Part shown: positions 1 to 6,469 of the stretch, in pieces
How positions within the stretch are numbered: position 1 is the stretch's first letter
Layout of the letters: each line of letters starts with the position of its first letter
DNA from: Candidatus Bathyarchaeota archaeon
Lineage (GTDB): Archaea; Thermoproteota; Bathyarchaeia; Bathyarchaeales; Bathyarchaeaceae
Direction: 5' to 3'
DNA length: 19,153 bases
NCBI GenBank assembly: GCA_029879825.1
Contig: JAOUPL010000014.1
Location: 1 to 19,153 of the forward strand
Notes under the pieces: model-generated
What the model was told of the DNA's origin: nothing
Database searches by the model: none
Seen by the model: the letters and a program-made list of their open reading frames with translations, nothing else
Position numbers and translations under genes: made by a program

Positions 1-2
1 CT

Positions 3-1526
3 GCATGTTTCGTTTTACCTGTTGATGATTCCTTGGAAAGCATTTTCACGGCAGTAAAAAATATGGCTCTGATCGAACAGACTGGCGGAGGAGTTGGCTT
101 TGATTTTTCTAGGCTAAGACCGAACGGAGACATCGTCAGATCAACCAAGGGAGTAGCATCTGGTCCTGTGAGTTTCATGCGGGTTTTTGATACCGCCACG
201 GAAGTCATAAAGGCCGGTGGAAAAAGAAGAGGCGCCATGATGGGAATTTTGAGAGTTGATCACCCAGATATTATTGAGTTTATAACTTCCAAACAAAAGC
301 CGGGTTTTCTTTCAAACTTCAATATCTCAGTTGCTGTTACTGACGATTTTATGAAAACTCTTGAAGAAGACGGAGAATATTGGCTAACCAACCCTAGAAC
401 TAAGGAAAGAGTGAAAAAGCTTAAAGCCAGAGACGTTTGGGATTTGATGGCAAGCTCCGCTTGGGCTAGTGGAGATCCGGGAGTTATTTTTGTTGATGAA
501 ATTAACAGATATAATCCAACTCCTGAAATTGGAAGAATTGAGTCAACGAACCCTTGCGGCGAGCAGCCTCTGCTTCCCTACGAATCCTGCAATTTGGGTT
601 CAATAAATCTTTCGAGGATGGTTGAAGACGGAAAAATAGACTGGAAAAAACTTAGAGAAACTATAAGAAATACTGTTCACTTTCTCGACAATGTTATAGA
701 CGCAAACAAGTATCCTTTGAAGGAAATAGAGGCGATAACAAGAGCTAACAGAAAAATAGGTTTGGGCGTCATGGGATTTGCAGACATGCTTATCAAAGTC
801 GGCATTCCTTACAACTCTGAAGAAGCTTTGCAACTCGCTGAAAATCTAATGAAATTCGTTGAAGAAGAAGCCCGTAAGAAATCTGTGGAAATTGGTGAAG
901 AAAGAGGTTCTTTTCCAAACTTTGAAAAAAGCATCTGGAAAGACAAGTATAACGCCATGAGAAACGCCACAGTAACAACGATAGCGCCAACAGGAAGCAT
1001 AAGCATAATAGCGGGATGCTCTTCCGGAATTGAACCGATATTCGCAATTTCCTTTATAAGAAACGTTTTAGGTGGAACAAGGCTTTTTGAAACTAACCCC
1101 TTGTTCGAAACAATAGCGAAGGAAAGAGGGTTCTACAGTGCCCAACTTCTCGAAGAAATAGCAAAAACAGGTTCGGTTCAGAAAATTGACGGCGTACCAG
1201 AAGATATCAAGAGGCTTTTTGTTACAGCCCTTGACATTGAACCTGAATGGCATGTTAGAATGCAAGCAGCATTTCAAAAATACACGGACAACGCCGTTTC
1301 AAAAACGGTTAACTTGCCAAATGAGGCAAGAATTGAAGACGTCAGAGAAGTTTTCGAATCTGCTTGGAGGCTAAAATGTAAAGGAGTCACCGTATTCAGG
1401 TACGGAAGCAAGCCAGAGCAAGTTCTATACATAGGAGAAATAAAAACCAAGGAGAGCCAATTTGTGACTGCAGAATCAGAGTATGCAGGTGGGTGTCCAA
1501 CGAAAACTTGCCCATTTCCAGGCTAA
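3..1526 (+). CDS. nrdJ: Adenosylcobalamin-dependent (class II) ribonucleotide reductase, 3' part (5' end outside window)
   Basis: Reduces ribonucleotides to deoxyribonucleotides using a thiyl radical generated from B12, without oxygen. The frame is open from the left edge: codons 3-32 already read ACFVLPVDDS, a conserved RNR stretch whose Cys (bases 6-8) is one of the active-site redox pair. The TTG at 33 is therefore internal and not the start; roughly the first 100-plus residues are missing. Visible motifs are QTGGGVGFDFSRLRP, GGKRRGAMMG and NPCGEQPLLPYESCNL. In the last, the first Cys (bases 555-557) is the expected thiyl-radical residue and the second, 11 residues on, the partner of the N-terminal Cys. 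PTGSISIIAGCSSGIEP follows. The C-terminus ends in GGCPTKTCPF, a CX4C pair probably acting as the thioredoxin-facing shuttle; it is shorter than the zinc-finger tail of many bacterial NrdJ. It is followed by a terminator-like hairpin at 1618-1653. Family assignment is certain; class II rather than class I rests on the overall motif pattern. Confidence 0.95.
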   Translation, partial: ACFVLPVDDSLESIFTAVKNMALIEQTGGGVGFDFSRLRPNGDIVRSTKGVASGPVSFMRVFDTATEVIKAGGKRRGAMMGILRVDHPDIIEFITSKQKPGFLSNFNISVAVTDDFMKTLEEDGEYWLTNPRTKERVKKLKARDVWDLMASSAWASGDPGVIFVDEINRYNPTPEIGRIESTNPCGEQPLLPYESCNLGSINLSRMVEDGKIDWKKLRETIRNTVHFLDNVIDANKYPLKEIEAITRANRKIGLGVMGFADMLIKVGIPYNSEEALQLAENLMKFVEEEARKKSVEIGEERGSFPNFEKSIWKDKYNAMRNATVTTIAPTGSISIIAGCSSGIEPIFAISFIRNVLGGTRLFETNPLFETIAKERGFYSAQLLEEIAKTGSVQKIDGVPEDIKRLFVTALDIEPEWHVRMQAAFQKYTDNAVSKTVNLPNEARIEDVREVFESAWRLKCKGVTVFRYGSKPEQVLYIGEIKTKESQFVTAESEYAGGCPTKTCPFPG

Positions 1527-1617
1527 CTTCACAAATCGAACATATGCCGCGCGCGTTTAACATGAAGCTCCAAGTATCGTTATATTCCGCTGGATCATGA
1601 AGCGTCGTGCTTTTCTT

Positions 1618-1653
1618 AAAAGTGGGGCATGACCACTTTTTCTCCTTCTTTTA
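1618..1653 (+). terminator. Stem-loop plus T-rich tract after nrdJ
   Basis: AAAAGTGG (1618-1625) and CCACTTTT (1633-1640) form a perfect 8-bp stem around a 7-nt loop, followed directly by a T/C-rich run with several T tracts. It lies about 90 bases after the nrdJ stop and before the next gene, so it most likely ends nrdJ transcription; the T-rich run alone could serve as an archaeal terminator. The remainder of 1527-1818 holds no convincing gene. Confidence 0.5.
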
Positions 1654-1818
1654 AAAACTGACAGATCACAGGAACCTGTTTGCCACGTTGTTGAAAGTTT
1701 TTCCCTTACCAGAACCTAAGTGGGAAAATTTTGCACATTATTTGAAATGCCAAAGCTTTTGTGTTAGATATGACCTAAGAATCAGAACAATACCTCAATG
1801 GGAACATAGGGATCTATC

Positions 1819-2157
1819 GTGGAACCAAGAGAACTAAAACCGATAGTCACTGCGCTACAAGAGTTAGGACTAAGTTACGAAGAGGCCCTCGAAGTCATGA
1901 AGGGGGTCGGCAAAGACTTACGCTCTACCAGGAACTTATGGAAAGATGGCGACAAATCAAGGCTCGTCAAAATCGGCTTAGCCCTAATAGCTTTTCCAGA
2001 ACCCACCCCAATAAGCGAAACTCTAGGCGCCTTCGTGTTATCTCTAGGAATAATTCAGAACAAAAGGAAAAACTCAACCTTACATATAGAAGACATATAC
2101 AAAACTTTTCAAGACTTGAACAGGAGTTTACTGAGAACCAAACAAGAATTAGTTTAG
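1819..2157 (+). CDS. Small hypothetical protein with hydrophobic hairpin
   Basis: I do not recognise a named family. The 112-residue product has a charged, helical N-terminus (about 1-47, with EELxLSYEEALEVMK-like amphipathic character). A hydrophobic stretch follows at about 50-80, with a Pro-rich break (AFPEPTPISE) that could form one membrane helix or a re-entrant hairpin. The C-terminus is basic and polar. The start is GTG at 1819, preceded by a weak AGGGA at 1808-1812; the nearby ATG at 1798 stops after three codons and is excluded. Its stop lies 49 bases from the stop of the convergent antiporter gene. Regular amino-acid composition and the plausible hydrophobic segment make it more likely real than chance, but function is unknown. 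Confidence 0.65.
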   Translation: MEPRELKPIVTALQELGLSYEEALEVMKGVGKDLRSTRNLWKDGDKSRLVKIGLALIAFPEPTPISETLGAFVLSLGIIQNKRKNSTLHIEDIYKTFQDLNRSLLRTKQELV

Positions 2158-2206
2158 TGATTGCTTTTTTCCAGACGCTCTTCCAAGATGAAATGCGCAC
2201 CTTTTG

Positions 2207-3139
2207 CTAAATTACGGCTTGAAATAGAATGTACGTCATTATCAAAATTACGCCACCGACCTGAGACACGCCGCCTCTTGTGAGAAAACGCCAAAATACG
2301 ATAGTTGTTATTAGCAAAAACGGAAGAATCTCTGTGAAAATTGTCATGTTAACTGCAAAGGGTGAAGTAAGGAGAACTAGCCCCAACACGAGAGTTAGAT
2401 TTGTGAGGTTGGAGCCAATAATGTCTCCTATTGCCAGTTGAACGCGCCCCCGTCTAACTGCTGTAAAATCCAGTGTGAGTTCCGGCAAAGAAGTACCTAT
2501 CGCAACTACTTTTGCTCCAATCAAAATCGGCGGAGCACCAAGAATTAGAGCAATACTAATGCCGGATGAAACAACTAAACGTGCCGCTATCATAAGACCA
2601 GCGACGCTTAGAATCAGCATTGTGACAATCGTTTTCCTGCTTGCCTTCCCAACCGCTGCCGAATTATTTGTTTTGACCATTGGCGTTCTCTTTCTTGCCA
2701 TAAAATAAATGCTGACCAAGAAAGTTCCCAAAAGAATAACACCGACGATGGGGCTTGCAACTTTGAATATGACAAGGAGTAGCGGGATCAAAGATGTGAG
2801 GAAGAGGATATCTGTCAGTTCTACCAAAAGGTCTGTGCAGCATGTTTTGAGGAAACCAAGCATTCCAAGTATGCCTAGAACTGCACCTACATTGAATACG
2901 TTTGAGCCGAGAATGTCTCCTATGCTGATCCCAGGGGTTCCCTGAAGAACTGAAAAAAGAGCTACAGTTATCTCTGGTGTTGAAGTCATCACCGCAAGAA
3001 TTACAAACCCTGCAGAGGCTTCGCTCAAGCCCGTGAGTTCAATTAACTTTTCTATAGATTTTATAGTGAAATGGCTAGTCGAAGCCAAAACAACTAATGA
3101 AATAGCAAAAATTAACAGCTGAACTATGAGATCGATCAT
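2207..3139 (-). CDS. Sodium/calcium exchanger-family membrane protein (CaCA superfamily)
   Basis: Predicted integral membrane cation antiporter of about 310 residues, the usual size for prokaryotic ten-helix CaCA exchangers. The two inverted alpha repeats are clear: TSTPEITVALF (Glu56) with GDILGSNVFN in the first half, and GTSLPELTLDF (Glu220) with GDIIGSNLTN in the second. These correspond to the ion-binding helices of the archaeal exchanger NCX_Mj. The position I recall as Asp240 in NCX_Mj is Asn247 here, so both halves end in Asn (Asn83/Asn247); this could affect proton or ion coupling. A basic loop (about 149-170) separates the halves, as is typical. I chose the ATG at 3139 over the upstream TTG at 3157 because it begins directly at the first hydrophobic helix; neither has a clear ribosome binding site. 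Cargo (Ca2+ versus another cation) is inferred from family only. Confidence 0.88.
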   Translation of the reverse strand: MIDLIVQLLIFAISLVVLASTSHFTIKSIEKLIELTGLSEASAGFVILAVMTSTPEITVALFSVLQGTPGISIGDILGSNVFNVGAVLGILGMLGFLKTCCTDLLVELTDILFLTSLIPLLLVIFKVASPIVGVILLGTFLVSIYFMARKRTPMVKTNNSAAVGKASRKTIVTMLILSVAGLMIAARLVVSSGISIALILGAPPILIGAKVVAIGTSLPELTLDFTAVRRGRVQLAIGDIIGSNLTNLTLVLGLVLLTSPFAVNMTIFTEILPFLLITTIVFWRFLTRGGVSQVGGVILIMTYILFQAVI

Positions 3140-3213
3140 ATTATTACACTGATTCAATCTGCGTTAGATATGTTTTGCTCCAGCTATTCTGCGTGCGAAA
3201 TGAAAACTTCTGT

Positions 3214-3221
3214 TTAATAAA
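3214..3221 (-). promoter_or_regulatory. Possible TATA box for the antiporter gene
   Basis: Read on the minus strand, TTTATTAA lies about 75 bases upstream of the ATG at 3139, within the 145-base gap after pgk. It fits the archaeal TATA pattern and would give a leader of roughly 50 bases. AT-rich matches are common by chance, so this is tentative. Confidence 0.3.
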
Positions 3222-3284
3222 TTCTAGTCTTTGTTAAACAACATGAACGTGCGCAGACATGTAATGCTCAAAAAAGTTGGGAGG

Positions 3285-4511
3285 TTATGTTCTGGCAGCT
3301 GCTTTCTCCAGCGCGACGACGCCGGGCAACTGCTTTCCCATGAGAAACTCTATGAGGGCACCTCCAGCCGTGCTTACGTAGGACATTTTGTCTGCCAACC
3401 TAAGTTCTTCTACCGCCGCAACAGTATGTCCTCCACCAACCAAAGAAAATGCCTTAGAAGCCGCTATCGCCTGAAAGACTTTTTTAGTTCCCGCCATGAA
3501 CTCTTTGTTTTCGAAAACTCCCATAGGACCGCTAATCACGATGGATTTGGCTTTCCGTATTAATTCGCCGTATTTTTTTGCGGTTTCTGTTCCAATGTCA
3601 TAGATGGCGTTGTTTGTTGGAAGTTTATTAACTGCGATTTCCTTCCTCTTTTGCTCCACATCAACGGCTATGTCCACAGGAACCATAATTGCTGCAGGAT
3701 ATTCTTTCATCAGCCCTTTTATGCCAGGAACCAAAACCATTAGCTCCTTCTTTTCCAAGAATTGCATGTTCGGTTTCCCGAGGTCAACATCCTTCGCTAC
3801 AAGAAATATATGACCTATAACCCCGCCGGTCAAAATGTAGTCAGCAATGTTGTTTTTGAGCACATAACGAGATATCTCCAAGGAGTCGTCGCCCTTCGCC
3901 CCTCCCATGACGAAAATACAGGGCTTTTCAGGAGCCTCCAAAACCTTCTTTAAGGCCTTGAGTTCCCTCTCCATTATTCGACCGGCAACGCTGGGCAAGA
4001 CAGCGGTGAATCCTACGATTGAGATGTGGGCTCGGTGGGCCGCTGCGAAAGCATCATTAACAAAAACGTCGGCAAGGGGAGCCAACTTCTTCACGAACTC
4101 AGACTTTGCATGATCCTCAGGTGATCCTTTCTTTTGTTCGTCTTCGAAGGTTCGAACATTTTCTAAAACCAGAACCTCGCCGCTTTTCAATTGCTTGATG
4201 GCTTTCTGCGCCTTTTCTCCAAAGATGTCGTCCACATATTTTACTGGTTTTTTCAATATCTTACCTAAAATTTCAGCATGCTGTTTGAGGGGTGTGAAAT
4301 CTGGGTCTCCGGGTCTGCCTTGATGCGCCAGGACCACTACCTTCGCGCCTTTCTGAACCAACTCCTTAATGGTTGTTTCGGCGTGTGCCCGAATTCTTGT
4401 GTCATCGAGAATCTTTTTGGTTTGAGGATCAATTGGTGAATTGAAATCCACTCTGAGTAGGGTTACCTTGCTTTTGAAATCGAAATCATCGATGGTCAAG
4501 AATTTAGCCAT
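3285..4511 (-). CDS. pgk: Phosphoglycerate kinase (archaeal type)
   Basis: Interconverts 1,3-bisphosphoglycerate + ADP and 3-phosphoglycerate + ATP in glycolysis/gluconeogenesis. The 408-residue length and motifs fit archaeal PGK: RVDFNSPID near the N-terminus (about 20-28), DDTRIRAH, HQGRPGDPDF, NVRTFEDE, the nucleotide-binding GGAKGDDSLEI, and GPMGVFENKEF. SLVGGGHTVAAVEE and a final STAGGALIEFL follow near the C-terminus. The start is ATG at 4511, with AGGTGA four bases upstream; an in-frame ATG at 4526 lacks a site and is rejected. It lies 61 bases downstream of gap on the same strand, so the two are probably co-transcribed. They catalyse consecutive steps, the acyl phosphate made by GAPDH being the PGK substrate. 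Unlike gap, this gene looks native to archaea. Confidence 0.96.
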   Translation of the reverse strand: MAKFLTIDDFDFKSKVTLLRVDFNSPIDPQTKKILDDTRIRAHAETTIKELVQKGAKVVVLAHQGRPGDPDFTPLKQHAEILGKILKKPVKYVDDIFGEKAQKAIKQLKSGEVLVLENVRTFEDEQKKGSPEDHAKSEFVKKLAPLADVFVNDAFAAAHRAHISIVGFTAVLPSVAGRIMERELKALKKVLEAPEKPCIFVMGGAKGDDSLEISRYVLKNNIADYILTGGVIGHIFLVAKDVDLGKPNMQFLEKKELMVLVPGIKGLMKEYPAAIMVPVDIAVDVEQKRKEIAVNKLPTNNAIYDIGTETAKKYGELIRKAKSIVISGPMGVFENKEFMAGTKKVFQAIAASKAFSLVGGGHTVAAVEELRLADKMSYVSTAGGALIEFLMGKQLPGVVALEKAAART

Positions 4512-4572
4512 TCTTTCACCTACCATGAAAATGAAGAATTCTTGAGTTTTTGGGTTTTTGAGGGTTCGTCAT

Positions 4573-5586
4573 TCATAGACGAGCTTTCTTGCCAAGGAGT
4601 TCGATCAGTTCCACCATTCGACAGGAGAAGCCCCATTCATTGTCATACCAAGCCAATACTTTGACTAGGTTACCACCAACGATCATGGTGCAGAGGCCAT
4701 CCACAACGGCTGAGTATGTGCTATGGTTGATGTCTATGGACACCACTGGGTCCTCAGTGTAGTCTAGTATTCCTTTCAGTTCGCCTTTAGCAGCCTTTTT
4801 GAATGCGGCGTTCACTTCTTCTTTCGTTGCACTTTTCTCTAGTACTGCGGTAAGGTCTACTATGGAAACGTTTGGAACAGGAACGCGTAAGGCAAGTCCG
4901 TCCATTCTTCCTTTGAGCTCTGGCAATACAACGGTGGCTGCGACAGCTGCGCCAGTGGTTGTAGGTATGATGGATAAGGCGGCGGCTCTAGCCCGACGCA
5001 GATCACGGTGTACAAAGTCCAGAATCCTCTGGTCGTTTGTGTAGGCGTGTGCCGTGGTCATAAGTCCAGCTTTCAGACCGAAGTTGTCGTTTAAAACTTT
5101 GGCTACAGGTGCTACACAGTTGGTTGTGCAGGATGCATTTGAGAGGATGTTATGGTTTTTGGGATCGTACTTGTCGTCATTCACGCCTAGAACTATGGTT
5201 ATGTCAGGACCCTTGGCCGGAGCAGAAATTAATACTTTTTTGGCTCCAGCTTGCAAATGCTTGGAAGCACCGTCTCTGTCGGTGAATCTGCCTGTGGATT
5301 CCACTGTCAAATAGACATCCAAATCCTTCCATGGAAGTTTGGCTGGGTCTGGTTCCGCCAGAACTGGTAGTTTTTTTCCATCGACGACTATAGCGTCTTT
5401 TTCAACCTCTACATTGAAAGGCAATCTTCCATGCACAGAATCATACTTCAAAAGATGCGCCATTGTCTTGGCGTCGGCTAAATCGTTTACTGCCACAAAG
5501 TCGATTTTTGCCTTTTTCTCCAGTGCTGCTCGGTACAGGAGTCTTCCTATTCGACCGAATCCGTTTATAGCTACTTTTATCGCCAT
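4573..5586 (-). CDS. gap: Glyceraldehyde-3-phosphate dehydrogenase, class I (phosphorylating)
   Basis: Oxidises glyceraldehyde 3-phosphate with NAD(P)+ and phosphate to 1,3-bisphosphoglycerate. It is 337 residues, the normal length of the bacterial/eukaryotic class I family. Visible features are the Rossmann motif NGFGRIGR (8-15), Asp35 in VAVNDLAD (the residue that normally favours NAD), and LLKYDSVHGR. The catalytic Cys153 sits in SNASCTTNC, with the His180 partner in TTAHAYTNDQ; RRARAAALSIIPTTTGAA and the terminal WYDNEWGFS also match. In LDFVHRDLRRAR the residue equivalent to the NAD-selective Pro188 of Bacillus-type enzymes is Val192, so dual cofactor use is possible (inference). The start ATG at 5586 has a strong AGGTGAT site at 5592-5598. 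Archaea usually carry the unrelated class II GAPDH, so this gene is probably an ancient lateral acquisition. It is the first gene of the gap-pgk unit. Confidence 0.96.
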   Translation of the reverse strand: MAIKVAINGFGRIGRLLYRAALEKKAKIDFVAVNDLADAKTMAHLLKYDSVHGRLPFNVEVEKDAIVVDGKKLPVLAEPDPAKLPWKDLDVYLTVESTGRFTDRDGASKHLQAGAKKVLISAPAKGPDITIVLGVNDDKYDPKNHNILSNASCTTNCVAPVAKVLNDNFGLKAGLMTTAHAYTNDQRILDFVHRDLRRARAAALSIIPTTTGAAVAATVVLPELKGRMDGLALRVPVPNVSIVDLTAVLEKSATKEEVNAAFKKAAKGELKGILDYTEDPVVSIDINHSTYSAVVDGLCTMIVGGNLVKVLAWYDNEWGFSCRMVELIELLGKKARL

Positions 5587-5591
5587 TTTAA

Positions 5592-5598
5592 ATCACCT
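5592..5598 (-). promoter_or_regulatory. Ribosome binding site of gap
   Basis: On the minus strand AGGTGAT precedes the ATG at 5586 by five bases. It is a near-perfect match to the archaeal anti-Shine-Dalgarno sequence and fixes the gap start. Confidence 0.75.
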
Positions 5599-5631
5599 AT
5601 ATTTCGAGTTGTCAACTTTAATTGCGTTTCT

Positions 5632-5645
5632 CCATATTAATTTTA
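5632..5645 (-). promoter_or_regulatory. Possible TATA region of the gap-pgk unit
   Basis: The minus strand reads AAAATTAATATGG about 50 bases upstream of the gap start. A TATA box here would place the transcription start about 20-25 bases before the ribosome binding site. Supported by position and AT content only. Confidence 0.35.
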
Positions 5646-5671
5646 TTGCATGCGCCAAGAAGCCGAAAAGA

Positions 5672-5762
5672 GAAAATAACGGGTCGCGATGAAAGACAGA
5701 AAAGTTCTCATACTCGCGATTATCTAGGCGATGTTCATCTAAGTTGCATAGGAAAATTATAG
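5672..5762 (+). pseudogene. Degenerate 3' fragment of the small gene at 8452-8736 (copy A)
   Basis: Bases 5715-5762 match the last 16 codons of the intact gene at 8452-8736 at 42 of 48 positions and keep its frame and stop: RDYLGDVHLSCIGKL* against HDYPGDVHPSCIEKL*. Upstream, bases about 5672-5714 still align loosely (TCGCG, AAGACA and GAAAA blocks) but with deletions and no open frame. No start codon or ribosome binding site is attached. The firm part is 5715-5762; the left end is approximate. It lies just upstream of the SRPBCC promoter on the same strand. Confidence 0.75.
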
Positions 5763-5771
5763 CGCAAATGA

Positions 5772-5789
5772 CGTATATACGACATATAC
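5772..5789. promoter_or_regulatory. Palindromic candidate operator upstream of the SRPBCC gene
   Basis: CGTATATACG (5772-5781) is a perfect 10-bp palindrome. It overlaps an inverted repeat GTATAT-5nt-ATATAC (5773-5789). It ends nine bases before the likely TATA box at 5798-5806, where an archaeal activator or repressor dimer could bind. No regulator is identified. Confidence 0.4.
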
Positions 5790-5797
5790 AGAGTTAA

Positions 5798-5806
5798 TTT
5801 TATTAA
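5798..5806 (+). promoter_or_regulatory. TATA box of the SRPBCC gene
   Basis: TTTTATTAA lies about 40 bases before the TTG start at 5846. A start of transcription about 25 bases downstream would give a leader of about 18 bases containing the AAGGTGG ribosome binding site. Spacing is good for an archaeal promoter. Confidence 0.5.
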
Positions 5807-5845
5807 TGTGAGATATTCTATTGAATAAGGTTTGAAGGTGGTTTC

Positions 5846-6280
5846 TTGGCGCAAATAGAGAAGACGATTGAAATAAAAGCGCCTGTAGAAAAGGTTTGGG
5901 CCCTCATATCCGATGCTGAGAGAATTCCGGAATGGGCAGAAGGGTATACCGAGAAGGTGACAATTACTTCTAAGCAGCTTAGGGGTGTAGGCGCAACTAC
6001 ACATGAAGTCGGTGTTGCTTTTGGCAAAGCGTATGAAAAAGACTTCGTAGCCACAGAGTGGGTGGACAAAGAGAAAATCGTTTTTGAAAACGTTACTGGC
6101 TGGCCTTGGAAAGGATCATGGATCATGAAACCCACCAAAGAAGGAACCCTGTTCACCTATACCGTGGACTTCGAGTTGCCTTTTGAAGCGGAGAGACTAA
6201 AAGAAGTTTTCCGCAAGAGATATGAAGAACTGCTTGAAAAATGGGTACAAAACATAAAAAACATTGCTGAAAAGAAGTAA
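5846..6280 (+). CDS. SRPBCC (START/polyketide cyclase-like) ligand-binding protein
   Basis: A 144-residue soluble protein with the helix-grip fold signature. The N-terminal strand is QIEKTIEIKAPVEKVWALISD, followed by helix and PEWAEGYTEKV. Central strands with the conserved WPWKGSW segment come next, and a long amphipathic C-terminal helix (about 112-142) closes the cavity. Members bind hydrophobic ligands or catalyse cyclisation or dehydration; the ligand here cannot be deduced. The start is TTG at 5846, preceded by AAGGTGG at 5835-5841, a good site. The gene stands alone with its own TATA box and palindrome upstream. It is bracketed on both sides by decayed copies of the small cysteine gene found intact at 8452. 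Family assignment is confident, function open. Confidence 0.85.
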   Translation: MAQIEKTIEIKAPVEKVWALISDAERIPEWAEGYTEKVTITSKQLRGVGATTHEVGVAFGKAYEKDFVATEWVDKEKIVFENVTGWPWKGSWIMKPTKEGTLFTYTVDFELPFEAERLKEVFRKRYEELLEKWVQNIKNIAEKK

Positions 6281-6288
6281 GTCGCTCA

Positions 6289-6443
6289 AGAACTGCAAGT
6301 CACTATCGATACACTTTATTTAAATTGTTGACGAGATCTAAGGTGTTTGATTGCGCTGAAATAGGCGTTAGAAAGAATAGAGTTTGCTTTTTTGGCTATG
6401 ACTAGTCGGGCGATATCCATCGAAGTTGCACAGAAAATTATGG
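6289..6443 (+). pseudogene. Decayed copy of the 3' part of the small gene at 8452-8736 (copy B)
   Basis: In one frame the region reads KVFDCAEIGVRKNRVCFFGYD, then a TAG stop at 6403-6405, then SGDIHRSCTE, against KVYDRAEVDIENNKIYFYNHD and YPGDVHPSCIE in the intact protein. Over 32 aligned codons from 6340, about 66 of 96 bases match, most differences being transitions. Alignment continues leftward more weakly to about 6289 (e.g. LLTRSKVFD against LLMRVKVYD). Besides the in-frame stop, one A is missing near 6436, which shifts the final codons and destroys the normal TAG. The N-terminal third of the gene is absent. It starts within about 10 bases of the SRPBCC stop and lies tail to tail with the HdrD-like gene. 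Confidence 0.8.
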
Positions 6444-6469
6444 CTATGCGGTTTTATGCGGCAGAAGGG

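Noticed and set aside
33..35. TTG at 33 as the nrdJ start
   Set aside because: Upstream codons in the same frame already encode the conserved ACFVLPVDDS segment, so the gene enters from outside the window.
1527..1818. Possible tRNA or small gene in the gap after nrdJ
   Set aside because: No cloverleaf pattern, no TTCGA-type T-loop context and no open frame with a ribosome binding site was seen; only the hairpin stands out.
3266..3278. Run of six A (T on the minus strand) just after pgk as a terminator
   Set aside because: A single T6 without a stem is too weak to support a call, though archaeal T-tract termination is possible.
5339..5692. Open frame of 117 codons on the plus strand over the gap 5' end
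   Set aside because: It is antisense to the well-supported gap gene, has no recognisable protein features and no ribosome binding site.
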